A DNA stretch of 64,000 nucleotides. It comes from Chitinivibrionales bacterium (GTDB lineage Bacteria; Fibrobacterota; Chitinivibrionia; Chitinivibrionales; FEN-1185). Of this stretch, positions 1 to 7,942 are shown one piece after another. The notes beneath the pieces were generated by a model that ran no database searches, was not told where the DNA came from, and saw nothing but the letters and a program-made list of their open reading frames with translations. Both the position numbers and the translations under genes were made by a program. Positions within the stretch are counted from its first letter, which is position 1. Each line of letters starts with the position of its first letter. The stretch is from positions 1-64,000 of the forward strand of contig DATJAL010000052.1 in assembly GCA_035516255.1 (NCBI GenBank). Direction: 5' to 3'.

Positions 1-1
1 C

Positions 2-610
2 GACGGCGGTTTCGTGCACAAAGAGATCGCGGGGCTTGTTCTTAACAATTGCGATGACCGCATAGACCCCGCTACGGGCGTTTTTTTCGACCTCTACGGC
101 GTCGGAAGCAGCACGGCGCTGCTCAGCTCCTATTCCTACGTTCACGCCACGGCCCGGCTGGCCGGGTATGCAACACCGTTCAGGAAATTCGACCGCCTCG
201 TGGTCTTCGGCAGGCTCCTGGTGGATTACCTCCGCGGCGGCGCGCCGTTTTACGAATACGAAAACACCGTCGGATTTTCCCCGGAGGAGATTTTCGGCGG
301 GGAGGGAAGCATGCGCGGCATCCCCGAGTACCGTTTCAGGGACAGGTTCTCGTTTGTCATTACGCCCGAATGCAGACTCCGCGCGTTTCCGTTCAGCCTG
401 TTCGGCACCGATTACAACCTCGGTCCCGTCGTTTTTTCCGACATCGGCAACACCTTTCCGTCGCCGTTGTTGATGAAGCCCGTGCTGTACGTCACCTACG
501 GCACCGGCCTGCGCTTGAGATGGGACCACGATTTCGTCGCCACGCTCCAATTCGCGTTCTGGAAAAACACGCTGGGAGGGGTGTATCTGTCGTTTGACGA
601 GCAATATTGA
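2..610 (+). CDS. Omp85/BamA-family outer-membrane barrel protein, C-terminal part (truncated at window edge)
   Basis: The reading frame is open to the left edge of the window, so only the last 200 or so residues are seen. The visible part alternates hydrophobic and polar residues as a beta-barrel does. It holds a segment GGEGSMRGIPEYRFRD that resembles the conserved loop and strand near the end of Omp85 proteins (BamA, TamA and related surface antigens), where an RG motif is typical. The last strands end in an aromatic residue (FDEQY). Known members insert or translocate proteins at the outer membrane; which subfamily this is cannot be told without the missing POTRA region. Confidence 0.7.
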   Translation, partial: DGGFVHKEIAGLVLNNCDDRIDPATGVFFDLYGVGSSTALLSSYSYVHATARLAGYATPFRKFDRLVVFGRLLVDYLRGGAPFYEYENTVGFSPEEIFGGEGSMRGIPEYRFRDRFSFVITPECRLRAFPFSLFGTDYNLGPVVFSDIGNTFPSPLLMKPVLYVTYGTGLRLRWDHDFVATLQFAFWKNTLGGVYLSFDEQY

Positions 611-872
611 CTTAGTCCGCACTGGCGCGAAACATCATCCTATCCTTTACAAACCCGCCAAGCGATTCTCAGTGCAGGTCAAGTCACCCGTAAATTGTAG
701 ATCGTTGCGTGCCAGCCACTCCGGCGCTTTTGCTGCACCTATCCCGGTTTGTGGTTATTTTCTAAGGAATTGAAAAGGATGAGGAAAAATCCAGCATATC
801 TGATTAGCCTTGCTTTATAATAAAGGCATTTCTATTTTTTAGGAAAAAATATTTTCCATTTAGGAGTAATTG
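611..872. other. Intergenic region between the barrel gene and the small Cys protein
   Basis: About 260 bases without a convincing gene. A TATAAT at 816-821 has no good -35 box 17 bases upstream, so it is at best a weak promoter. A short imperfect stem (GCCTT/AAGGC around 808-827) is followed by a T-rich stretch at 829-840 and could be a weak terminator for the upstream barrel gene. Confidence 0.4.
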
Positions 873-1082
873 ATGGATACACTGTCTAGAGAACGCGGCT
901 ATGCCATGTGCGCGCTGATACGCGAGCAGAACCGCAGGCGGCCGATCAGCTTTTCTGCACTGTGGTGCCGGGGATGCACGACATTCACCGGCGGCGATCC
1001 GGAAAAACGGTGCGGAAAAACGTATGAATGCCCGCAAGTGATTGAAAGGTTTAAAAGGGAAGCGAGGCAGGAGACGAGGTGA
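873..1082 (+). CDS. Small cysteine-containing hypothetical protein (69 aa)
   Basis: I do not recognise the family. An ATG at 873 lies six bases after a clean AGGAG ribosome binding site at 862-866, the main reason to believe the gene. The product is basic at both ends. It carries four clustered cysteines (WCRGC at its centre, then RCGK and ECPQV), a pattern that could bind a metal or an iron-sulfur cluster. It stands alone, with no same-strand neighbour close downstream except a response-regulator remnant. Function is unknown and no signal peptide or membrane segment is visible. Confidence 0.5.
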   Translation: MDTLSRERGYAMCALIREQNRRRPISFSALWCRGCTTFTGGDPEKRCGKTYECPQVIERFKREARQETR

Positions 1083-1299
1083 TGTCAACCTTGACGGCAG
1101 GCAATGATATTTAAACGATAAAAAATATTGTCGGTTCCTCAACGTATTATTATTTTTCCTATATAGCAACCACCTTTTGGACGCAGCATGCAACGGCCTG
1201 ACTCCTACCTCGGCCTTAACAAGCTCGCGCAAACGCGATATTTCAATAATAAGTAATCAAAAGCATGACAAACCATGTCTGCAACCCCTTAAAAATACC

Positions 1300-1365
1300 G
1301 TGCGGGTCCTTGTCGTGGATGATGAACCCGCGATAACCCATCTTGTTCAAGGTGGATGCTCTTGA
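1300..1365 (+). pseudogene. Response-regulator receiver domain remnant
   Basis: The translated piece VRVLVVDDEPAITHLVQGG is a textbook start of a CheY-like receiver domain: a hydrophobic first strand followed by the acidic pair DDE that binds Mg2+. The frame stops about twenty residues later, before the phospho-acceptor Asp, so no functional receiver remains. Upstream codons in the same frame do not look coding. I read it as the 5' end of a deleted two-component gene. A strong hairpin follows at 1409-1440. Confidence 0.6.
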
Positions 1366-1408
1366 TATACATAGATAGCTCGCACACTTTATTTACAAGA
1401 TTTATTGC

Positions 1409-1440
1409 GGCCTCCGTTCCCTCGTGTCCGGAGGCCTTTT
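1409..1440. terminator. Rho-independent terminator between convergent units
   Basis: Perfect 8-bp stem GGCCTCCG (1409-1416) and CGGAGGCC (1429-1436) with a 12-base loop, followed by TTTT on the + strand. It lies exactly at the 3' end of the leftward MFS gene, so it may serve both strands, though the T run is only on the + side. Confidence 0.65.
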
Positions 1441-2798
1441 CACTTCCTCAACGCCCTTACCACCTGCCGTAAAATCTCCATCCCCACCTTGTATCCGGCC
1501 GATTCATTGACAATTTCAAAAGTTCCCTCCTCCACCCGCATTTCCGGTTGCCGGAATTTCCTGTAGAAAAACAGCACCACGAACAACCTGCATGCGAACG
1601 AAACCAGAAACAGCGTTTGCAATTGGTAATCGAACAGGGTGGGGAGTCGCGTGGCGAGAAACCCGCCCAGCAGGCTGAACACGAAAAGCCCAACGGCGGT
1701 GACGGCCGCGGCAAAGGCGATGTAATGGTCGGAGTTTTCCTTTTCGGTGGTGCGGAGGAGGTAGTTGAAATTCGCGATGTTGAAGCCGCCCCAGGCGATG
1801 CCTGAGAAAAAGTTCGCGGTCCAGACAAGCAGGGGGCTCGAGCCGAAAAGGTACGGCACGGGCACGAACGCGCACATGAGCGCGGTGAGGCGCAGCACGC
1901 GCGATGTGCCGATAAAATCGATAAGCCTGCCCCACGCGGGCAAAAACAGGATGGTACCCACAATCATCGAGGCGGTGCCGATGGTGAAGACAAGGTAATC
2001 GAACCGCAGGTCGCGCAGGAACCACACGTTGAAGAACGGTCCAGCAATGGCGGTTGTGCCCTGCAAAAGCGCCACCGACGCGCAGAACCACAGGAAATTT
2101 TTCGACGGCCTGAACCCGAACACTTCCGATCTGTCCGGCGGCTTTGACTGGGGCGGCTCGTACTGCCACGATAAAAACTGCCCGGATCCGAACCGGAACA
2201 GGCTTCCGATAAAAAATATGATCGTGAAAAACATCCACGGCGCGTTCTGTGAGCTGTATTTGCGCGAGAGGATGCCCGCTGTGATGGCGCACGCCAACTG
2301 GACAAGCGAGAAAAACCTGTTGCGCCAGGCGAAGTGCCTTCCGCGCACGCCGGCCGGCACGCAGTCGCGCAGCCACGACATCCAGATTCCCTGGAACAGG
2401 TTTCCCGACGATCCGTACAGGATGAAGGCCAGGACGTACGCCCAGGCATTGTATGGCGCCGGGAGCCATCCGGTGATGCCCGCGAGAATGAGGAACATGG
2501 CCTGCACCCGCACGCTCGCCACAACGTAATGCTTGCGGGTCTGGTTTTTGTTCAGGAACAGGGGCAGAAAGAACTGGCCGACTGACCCGATGAGCAGCGG
2601 AGCGCTGCCGAGGAGCGCTATGGTCATCGCGGGCGCGCGCAGGCGGACCGCGGCCGCGACCGAAAAGGTGTCGGCCAGCGCCACCATCACGCTGCAGAAC
2701 ATGCCGTCGGTAAGGCTGAACATGAGCGCCTTGCGGAGAAGCGGCGAACCCACGTCAACGCCGCCGAGAATCTGCTTTGCCGGTTTGGGGGCTGCCAT
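1440..2798 (-). CDS. Major facilitator superfamily (MFS) transporter
   Basis: A 452-residue polytopic protein with about 12 hydrophobic segments in two halves, the usual MFS size and layout. The N-terminal half contains the segment GSAPLLIGSVGQFFLPLFLN. A charged loop (VRGRHFAWRNRFF) lies between helices, as in the sugar or drug-type MFS proteins that resemble multidrug and melibiose carriers. The substrate cannot be told. It is the last gene of a leftward run, starting 9 bases after the prepilin peptidase gene, so the two are probably co-transcribed. It ends at the terminator at 1409-1440. Confidence 0.75.
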   Translation of the reverse strand: MAAPKPAKQILGGVDVGSPLLRKALMFSLTDGMFCSVMVALADTFSVAAAVRLRAPAMTIALLGSAPLLIGSVGQFFLPLFLNKNQTRKHYVVASVRVQAMFLILAGITGWLPAPYNAWAYVLAFILYGSSGNLFQGIWMSWLRDCVPAGVRGRHFAWRNRFFSLVQLACAITAGILSRKYSSQNAPWMFFTIIFFIGSLFRFGSGQFLSWQYEPPQSKPPDRSEVFGFRPSKNFLWFCASVALLQGTTAIAGPFFNVWFLRDLRFDYLVFTIGTASMIVGTILFLPAWGRLIDFIGTSRVLRLTALMCAFVPVPYLFGSSPLLVWTANFFSGIAWGGFNIANFNYLLRTTEKENSDHYIAFAAAVTAVGLFVFSLLGGFLATRLPTLFDYQLQTLFLVSFACRLFVVLFFYRKFRQPEMRVEEGTFEIVNESAGYKVGMEILRQVVRALRK

Positions 2799-2807
2799 GG
2801 CGAGGGA

Positions 2808-3638
2808 TCAGGAACCGATGAATTTGTCAAGCAGGGTCTGATACAATGCCACCAGTTTGTCGCCGACAAGCACGGCGATCCAGAGCCCTAGGGCGAGGAA
2901 CGGACCAAAGGGAATTTTATATCCCCGGGCGAATTTCTTGAAGCCGATCATGGCAAGCCCGCCCAGCGAACCGGTTATCGCGCCGAACATGATCGTAAGA
3001 ATCGCGATTTTCCAGCCGAACGCCGCGCCCACTGCCGCCATGAGCTTTATGTCGCCGCCGCCCATGGCCTCCTTTTTAAACACGTATTCGCCGACAAGCC
3101 CCACCGCGAACAGGCTGCCTCCGCCGGCTAGGATGCCGAGTCCGCATTGTAAAGGGGTTATTCCTCCGGGCAGAAAAGAGAGCGAAACCGCGAGCACAAG
3201 CAGGGGCAGGGTGATGATATCGGGAATGATGAGATGAAAAAGGTCGATGACGGCGACCGGGATCACCAAAAGGAGCACCGCTGTTTCCAGAACAACGAGC
3301 GCCACCTGTCCCGCCGTCTGCGGCGATGAGAGCGCGGGCGCGATCACCAGCAGATAAAGAACAAGGGCTGCCACGGCGGTGCACAGTTCAACAATGGGGT
3401 ACATAATCGAGATGCGGGCCCCGCATCCGGCGCATCGAGCGCGCAGGAAGATAAAACTCAGCACCGGAATGTTTTCCCACGCTTTGATGGGCCGTCCGCA
3501 TTTCGGGCAGTGCGAACCGGGCCACACGATGGATTCATGGCGCGGAATGCGGTAAATGAGCACGTTGAAAAACGAGCCGAGAACAAAGCCGAGCACCATC
3601 GCGACGACGACGAGGAAGGGGCCGGCGGCGGGATTCAT
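2808..3638 (-). CDS. pilD: Prepilin peptidase / type IV leader peptidase (A24 family)
   Basis: Inner-membrane aspartyl protease that cleaves, and in many members N-methylates, type IV prepilins and type II secretion pseudopilins. The 276-residue sequence starts with a hydrophobic helix carrying GSFFNVLIYRIP. It has the two zinc-binding CxxC pairs (CPKCGRP and CAGCG) of the full-length, methylating subtype. The A24 active-site Asp is in GGGDIKLMAA near residue 190, within about seven further membrane segments. Its ATG overlaps the cvpA stop by 4 bases, indicating translational coupling. No pilin or secretin genes are in this window, so its substrates lie elsewhere. Confidence 0.92.
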   Translation of the reverse strand: MNPAAGPFLVVVAMVLGFVLGSFFNVLIYRIPRHESIVWPGSHCPKCGRPIKAWENIPVLSFIFLRARCAGCGARISIMYPIVELCTAVAALVLYLLVIAPALSSPQTAGQVALVVLETAVLLLVIPVAVIDLFHLIIPDIITLPLLVLAVSLSFLPGGITPLQCGLGILAGGGSLFAVGLVGEYVFKKEAMGGGDIKLMAAVGAAFGWKIAILTIMFGAITGSLGGLAMIGFKKFARGYKIPFGPFLALGLWIAVLVGDKLVALYQTLLDKFIGS

Positions 3639-4282
3639 TTGGCACCGGTTGATGAAGGCGGTTTTGGCGCGGGTTTGGCCGCGGCGCGGCCGGGTTTTCC
3701 CGTTTGGCCCGCTGCCTTTGCCGCTGAATCCGCCGCCGCGGCGACATCGTGCAGCGCATCCTTGATCGCCGGAAGCGGGTTCGCCTTGAGCAGGTCCTGC
3801 ACCGGCCCGGTCTTGGGCATGAGGCCCTCGGCGCGGAGGCGCGGGGAAATCCCGCTGAAGAACGCGTAGGATTTCGAGGGCCTGAACCAGTTTTTGACCT
3901 TGTCAAACGGGAGCGATGCGATCGCGATCACCAGGATCCAGATGAGGATGAACACCTTGACAAAGCCGAGCACGCCGCCGCACATGCGGTCCATCCAGCC
4001 GAGCACCGTGAGGTGCACCACCTTCTTGATGATTTTTCCCAGCAGCACCACCGCAGCGACGCACGCCGTAAAGATCGCCAGGAAGGCGATCACCGAGAGC
4101 ACCGCGCCGGAAAGGTGAAGGAACTTGAGATGCGCCGCCGCGGGCCGGTACAGCGAAAACGCTGCGAAGAACGCGGCCACGACCGCGACCAGGCGGACGA
4201 TCTCCTCGACGAACCCGCGCCAGATCCCCACCAGGACAAAGACGCAGGCCAGGCCCGCGCAGATGATGTCGAACAGGTGCAT
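3635..4282 (-). CDS. cvpA: CvpA family membrane protein
   Basis: Four predicted transmembrane helices fill the first 160 residues. The helix pattern, starting GLACVFVLVGIWRGFVEEI, and the GWMDRMCGGVLGFVKVF segment are typical of CvpA (colicin V production) proteins, linked in other bacteria to colicin export and envelope stress. The C-terminal 70 residues are a low-complexity Ala/Pro/Lys-rich tail. I prefer the ATG at 4282 because an upstream in-frame start would run through the terminator at 4299-4328. It overlaps pilD by 4 bases. Function in this organism is not known. Confidence 0.8.
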   Translation of the reverse strand: MHLFDIICAGLACVFVLVGIWRGFVEEIVRLVAVVAAFFAAFSLYRPAAAHLKFLHLSGAVLSVIAFLAIFTACVAAVVLLGKIIKKVVHLTVLGWMDRMCGGVLGFVKVFILIWILVIAIASLPFDKVKNWFRPSKSYAFFSGISPRLRAEGLMPKTGPVQDLLKANPLPAIKDALHDVAAAADSAAKAAGQTGKPGRAAAKPAPKPPSSTGAK

Positions 4283-4298
4283 GAGGCCGCCTTTATAA

Positions 4299-4328
4299 AT
4301 AAAAAAGGCGAGATGCGTCTCCCGCCTT
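4299..4328 (-). terminator. Rho-independent terminator after the lipoprotein gene
   Basis: Read leftward, AAGGCGGGAG and CTCGCCTT form a GC-rich stem with one bulge around the loop ACGCAT, followed by TTTTTTAT. It sits between the lipoprotein stop (4355) and the cvpA start (4282), so it separates the GGDEF-STAS-lipoprotein unit from the cvpA-pilD-MFS unit. Confidence 0.75.
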
Positions 4329-4354
4329 AGAAGAATTGACAAAACGGAAACAGG

Positions 4355-4705
4355 CTATTTTTTCTTTGCCGTTTCAAGGATCCCCACGACGTGCTTTTCT
4401 TCGATGATGAATGTTTTCTTGCCGTTCTTGAAATAGATCCAGTTTTCCTGCGTCGCCCACGGCTGCTTCACGATATCAAGCCGGTCGGGTTTACCAAGGA
4501 GAAAATCGAGCGTCTCCACCTTCATGCCGATTTCGAACCTGCCGTCGTAGATGCACTGTTTGTCGAGATCCGGAAGGTCGGGATGCGCCTGCACGTACTT
4601 GTCGATGTCTTCCTGCTTCGGCTTGATGAACGGCTTCATGAAGCATCCTGCGGCGAAACACACGGCAACGATGAGAGCGATCGTTTTAAGCATGCTTGGT
4701 TTCAT
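4355..4705 (-). CDS. Small lipoprotein, hypothetical
   Basis: The ATG at 4705 follows a very strong ribosome binding site (AGGAGGAGTT, leftward strand) located inside the end of the upstream STAS gene; the two genes overlap by 20 bases. The product has a lysine-containing signal peptide and a lipobox ending AAGC, so it is probably lipidated and anchored in the inner or outer membrane. The mature part (about 95 residues) carries GMKVETLDFLLGKPD, which resembles the N-terminal helix of SmpA/BamE-like small lipoproteins, where a GM.. segment precedes a 'lGkPd' turn. That likeness is suggestive only. Confidence 0.65.
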   Translation of the reverse strand: MKPSMLKTIALIVAVCFAAGCFMKPFIKPKQEDIDKYVQAHPDLPDLDKQCIYDGRFEIGMKVETLDFLLGKPDRLDIVKQPWATQENWIYFKNGKKTFIIEEKHVVGILETAKKK

Positions 4706-5030
4706 TTTCGAACTCCTCCTCGGTTGCGTAGATTTTGACCAGTTTGTTGAGTCCAACAACGTCAAGGACGTCCTTGACGTATTCGTTCGGCTCGATCACC
4801 ACGAGCAGGCCTTCCCTTTTCTTCAGCGCGTTGTGGCTGTAGATGAGCACGTTGAGCGCCCCGCTGTCGAGGTAGGTGACCTGCGAAAGGTTGAGCGCGA
4901 TGCGCACGATATTTTTTTCCAGCTGGGTGTTTATGTAGGATTTGAGGATGATCGAGTCCTTGAGCCGGTCGATTTTCCCCGCAACGTCGATAACGTGGAA
5001 TTTATTGACCTCACGTCCGCCGATTTCCAT
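4686..5030 (-). CDS. STAS-domain anti-sigma factor antagonist-like protein
   Basis: A single STAS domain of 114 residues from the ATG at 5030, which has a GGTGG-type ribosome binding site. The strand-helix signature LSQVTYLDSGALNVLIYSHN contains the conserved D-S-G-A, where the Ser is the residue phosphorylated by an anti-sigma kinase in SpoIIAA/RsbV. The family switches partners between sigma factors, kinases and phosphatases. No kinase or phosphatase gene is adjacent. The neighbour upstream is a degenerate GGDEF protein, so a signalling role is likely but the partner is unknown. Confidence 0.85.
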   Translation of the reverse strand: MEIGGREVNKFHVIDVAGKIDRLKDSIILKSYINTQLEKNIVRIALNLSQVTYLDSGALNVLIYSHNALKKREGLLVVIEPNEYVKDVLDVVGLNKLVKIYATEEEFENETKHA

Positions 5031-5115
5031 AATGCCACCACCCTGGATTGATGGGAATAAAATCAACGTATAATATAATCAAATTCAACGGGATGGAAAA
5101 AGAAATATCTCTGTG

Positions 5116-5985
5116 TTACTCGCAGACATAGACCGCGTTCCGGCCCTTCTTTTTTCCCTCTTCGAGCCTGTACTCGAGTGATTTCATGAATTCGGGCGAC
5201 TTGTCCTCCTTCGACGACTGTCCCACCGAAAGGCTCACCGACACTCCGGCGGGCAGGGCCTTGATGCGCTTGGTCCGGTCCTGGATGTTTTGCCGCAGAC
5301 GTTCGGCGAGCTCCGCGGCTTCGCGTTTGTTGGTGTTGGGCAAAATCAGCAGGAACCGGTCGCCGGACGAGCGGGTGAGGATGTCGACGGCGCGCACGGT
5401 TTTTTTGATGATTTTGACGATGACGGTGAGGATCTCGTCGCCCATCTTGAAGGAGAAGTCCTGGTTGACTTTATGGAAATCGTCGACGTCGAGCAGGATC
5501 GCGGAGAGCGCGTGCTGGTACCGCTTGGCGCGCAGCATCTCCTCCTTGAGCTTTTCCATGTCGTACCCCGGCGCGTAGATCCGGTTGACCCATTCCTCCC
5601 GGTTGATGCCGTTGGAAAGCGATGCAAGCTCTTCCGCGGTCGTAGCCGGGCCGGTCCCGGTTTTGGGCGAGGCTATGGCGTCGAAATAATCGACGGCCGC
5701 GACGTTGATGTTCACGCGGCGGCCCAGCTTGGCCTGCATGTCTTGCTTGTGACCCAGCATGCGCTGCCAATGTTCCTTGGCCTCGCGGCCCTGGAATATC
5801 TTGCCGGTGAGCTTCTGGATGAGGATCCTGAAAGGATCGGCGGGCACGCCGGGAATGTCAAGAAATACTGTTTTAATCTGTTCGAACGAGCGCGGGTCGT
5901 CATTCTCGAGCGGCTCCTGCACCAGTTGCCTGAACCCCTCAAAGGGGAGTTCCGGCTGGTATTCCATGGGGAAAGTGGAGGGCAT
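5116..5985 (-). CDS. GGDEF-domain protein with a degenerate active site
   Basis: The C-terminal 160 residues form a GGDEF domain: the metal-binding start LLDVDDFHKVNQ, the MGDEIL helix and the ending strand with SLSVGQSS are all present. The signature itself reads SGDRF (residues 207-211) instead of GGDEF, so the acidic fourth position is an Arg and cyclase activity is unlikely. RAVD at 198-201 lies exactly five residues before it, as the inhibitory RxxD site does in active enzymes. The N-terminal 135 residues are not a domain I recognise. A likely role is c-di-GMP binding or protein interaction rather than synthesis. Confidence 0.8.
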   Translation of the reverse strand: MPSTFPMEYQPELPFEGFRQLVQEPLENDDPRSFEQIKTVFLDIPGVPADPFRILIQKLTGKIFQGREAKEHWQRMLGHKQDMQAKLGRRVNINVAAVDYFDAIASPKTGTGPATTAEELASLSNGINREEWVNRIYAPGYDMEKLKEEMLRAKRYQHALSAILLDVDDFHKVNQDFSFKMGDEILTVIVKIIKKTVRAVDILTRSSGDRFLLILPNTNKREAAELAERLRQNIQDRTKRIKALPAGVSVSLSVGQSSKEDKSPEFMKSLEYRLEEGKKKGRNAVYVCE

Positions 5986-6110
5986 AACCGAAAATCAAAT
6001 GGTTGAAGGACGGGACGAAATTATTCTACAAACTAATATTTTCAGGCGATAAAACAAAATCAATTAAAGAAACCGGCGCGTCTTCTCTCGTTTACAAGGT
6101 CGCTATTATG

Positions 6111-6215
6111 GCGCCTGCCGGTCACGGCACCGGCTCTCACTCCGGTCTCGGCTGACGCCTCGGGCCAGGGGAAACCACGAAGTGGCGTCCCATGGTGCCG
6201 TGACCCACAGGCGCC
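6111..6215. repeat. Long palindromic intergenic repeat, short copy
   Basis: The left arm at 6111-6131 (GCGCCTGCCGGTCACGGCAC plus C) and the right arm at 6194-6215 are inverted copies with two mismatches. The core between them contains CTCACTCCGGTCTCGGCTGA and AGGGGAAACCACGAAGTGG. Both core pieces occur again in the much longer element at 7943-8370, so this looks like an internally deleted relative. Confidence 0.8.
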
Positions 6216-6344
6216 ACATCATTGAATTACGAGACAGACTATCTGGCAAAATATTTTTCGTGATCAAATTATTCAGGAGTTATTTTACTACACCGGTGCC
6301 GCTCATACGGCGCCGCCCGTTATCGGATCCATGGAGGGAACGCC

Positions 6345-6629
6345 ATGAGCCTCTTCGAGATAAAATGTCCGCTCTGTAAAGGAACGCTCTGGGTTGACCA
6401 GTCCACCGGAAAGGTGGTCGACCACAAGTCCGCCGACCAGAAGAAGACCGATTTCGACGACTTCGTGAAAATGCAGAAGGAAAAAAGCTCCCAGTGGGAA
6501 GACAAGATCAAGAAGGCGGCGGAGGACAAGGCCAAGCGCAGGGCCGAAATCGAGGAGAAGTTCAAGACCGCCAAGGAAAAACCCGAGGAGCTTCAGGGCG
6601 ATTACGAGTCGCCGTTCAAGTGGGACTGA
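6345..6629 (+). CDS. Small CxxC zinc-ribbon-like hypothetical protein
   Basis: A 94-residue soluble protein starting at ATG 6345 after a GGAG-like site. The N-terminus IKCPLCKGTLWVDQSTGKVV looks like half of a zinc ribbon, with a single CxxC followed by a short strand pair. The rest is a highly charged Lys/Glu helix, probably a coiled coil, ending in DYESPFKWD. Short proteins of this shape are seen in several delta-proteobacteria-like genomes next to chaperones or isomerases, but no function is established that I know of. The next two genes on the same strand encode exported peptidyl-prolyl isomerases. Confidence 0.65.
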   Translation: MSLFEIKCPLCKGTLWVDQSTGKVVDHKSADQKKTDFDDFVKMQKEKSSQWEDKIKKAAEDKAKRRAEIEEKFKTAKEKPEELQGDYESPFKWD

Positions 6630-6637
6630 AAAAAACA

Positions 6638-6734
6638 GTTGGAGCGTTTATGCGTTCGAGCGTTTATGCGGTGGTAGGAAGCCCAATACTTTTCCATTAA
6701 CGCTCCAACGCTCGAACACTCTAACGCTTTAACG
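6638..6734. repeat. AGCGTT inverted repeat cluster
   Basis: GTTGGAGCGTT (6638-6648) and GTTCGAGCGTT (6654-6664) are mirrored by AACGCTCCAAC (6699-6709) and AACGCTCGAAC (6707-6717). Further TAACGCTTTAACGCC follows. A related run (GTTTGAGCGTTTGAGTGTTGG) occurs at about 19838-19858, after the HNH gene. Confidence 0.7.
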
Positions 6735-6755
6735 CCCAACATAAAGGAGGTTTTC

Positions 6756-7388
6756 ATGAACAGGCTGATTGCGCTTGCGTCAACAGTGGTTCTCGCCGTT
6801 TCCCTCTCGTCGTACGCCGCCAATCCCAAGGTGAAGATCGAGACCAGCAAGGGCGACATCGTGGTCGAGCTGTACCAGAAGTCGGCGCCCAAGACCGTCG
6901 CGAACTTTCTCGCTTATGTGAAGGACGGTTTCTACGACGGCACCATCTTCCACCGGGTCATCAAGGGATTCATGATCCAGGGCGGCGGATTCACCAAAGA
7001 CATGCAGGAAAAACCCACCAAGGCGCCGGTGGTCAACGAGGCCGACAACGGGCTCAAGAACGACATCGGCACCATCGCCATGGCGCGCACCGGCGATCCG
7101 CATTCGGCCACCGCGCAGTTTTTCATCAACACGGTGAACAACCAGGGGCTCAATTTCAGGAGCAAGGATGTTGACGGATGGGGATACTGCGTTTTCGGGA
7201 AAGTGGTGAGCGGCATGGACGTGGTGACCGCGATCGAGGGCGTGCCGGTCGCGGACCAGGGACCTTTTCAGGCCGTGCCCCAGACGCAGGTCGTGATAAC
7301 CAAGGTGTCCGCGGTCGGACCGGCCGTGACAAAAAAGACGCCGGAAAAAACAGCGGCGAAGGACACCGCTTCGCAAAAAGCAAAGTGA
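6756..7388 (+). CDS. Exported cyclophilin-type peptidyl-prolyl cis-trans isomerase
   Basis: A signal peptide (about 21 residues ending at SYAAN) is followed by a full cyclophilin domain. The segments [15 protein letters not shown] and [17 protein letters not shown] carry the Arg, Phe, Met, Gln and Asn residues of the proline pocket. The family catalyses cis-trans isomerisation of X-Pro bonds, here presumably in the periplasm. The C-terminal 30 residues are a Lys/Ala/Thr-rich tail. A good AGGAGG site precedes the ATG. The next gene, 26 bases on, encodes an FKBP-type isomerase, so two unrelated foldases form a unit. Confidence 0.92.
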   Translation: MNRLIALASTVVLAVSLSSYAANPKVKIETSKGDIVVELYQKSAPKTVANFLAYVKDGFYDGTIFHRVIKGFMIQGGGFTKDMQEKPTKAPVVNEADNGLKNDIGTIAMARTGDPHSATAQFFINTVNNQGLNFRSKDVDGWGYCVFGKVVSGMDVVTAIEGVPVADQGPFQAVPQTQVVITKVSAVGPAVTKKTPEKTAAKDTASQKAK

Positions 7389-7414
7389 TCAAAAACTTTT
7401 GAAAGGAATCGGGA

Positions 7415-7915
7415 ATGAGAAAAATACTTGCGTTCGCAATCGCGGCCGCGCTCGCGGCAGGGTGCGGCACTGCCAAAAAGCAGGAGGCGAAACCCGTCTC
7501 GCAGCCCGAGGCCGCTCCCGCCGCGCAGGCCCAGCCGGCCGCTCAACCGGCACGGGAGGCGTCGGCAAAAGCCTCCGACACGGCGACAACGGCCTCCGGA
7601 CTCAAATACGTCGTCCTTAAAAAAGGCGCCGGATCAACTCCAAAAGTCGGCCAGACCGTGATGGCATATTACACCGGCAAATTTCTTGACGGTAAAGTGT
7701 TCGACAGAACGGTCGCCCCCAGTGAGCCGTTTAAATTCACCGTGGGCACGAACAGCGTGATAAAGGGATGGGACGAGGCGTTTCTTGGCATGTCCAAGGG
7801 TGAAAAACGGGTGCTCATCGTTCCGCCGCAGCTCGCCTACGGGCAGGCGGGCGTTGGGCCCATTCCGCCCAACACGACGCTGGTGTTCGAGGTGGAACTG
7901 GTTGACTTTCAGTAA
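7415..7915 (+). CDS. FKBP-type peptidyl-prolyl isomerase, lipoprotein
   Basis: The first 18 residues are a signal peptide with a lipobox (LAAGC), so the protein should be membrane-anchored on the periplasmic side. An Ala/Pro/Gln-rich linker of about 40 residues follows. Then comes one FKBP domain: VMAYYTGKFLDGKVFDRT near its start, VIKGWDEAFLGMSKGEKR in the middle, and PPNTTLVFEVELVDF at the end, holding the pocket Tyr, Phe, Asp, Trp and Ile positions. It forms a likely operon with the cyclophilin gene upstream. Substrate proteins are not suggested by the context. Confidence 0.92.
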   Translation: MRKILAFAIAAALAAGCGTAKKQEAKPVSQPEAAPAAQAQPAAQPAREASAKASDTATTASGLKYVVLKKGAGSTPKVGQTVMAYYTGKFLDGKVFDRTVAPSEPFKFTVGTNSVIKGWDEAFLGMSKGEKRVLIVPPQLAYGQAGVGPIPPNTTLVFEVELVDFQ

Positions 7916-7942
7916 TTCATTTTTAGTATAGTCAATAATCAT

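Noticed and set aside
5290-6006. Long open frame on the + strand opposite the GGDEF gene
   Set aside because: It mirrors the codon pattern of the real gene, has no ribosome site and shows no family motif. Long antisense frames are expected in GC-rich coding DNA.
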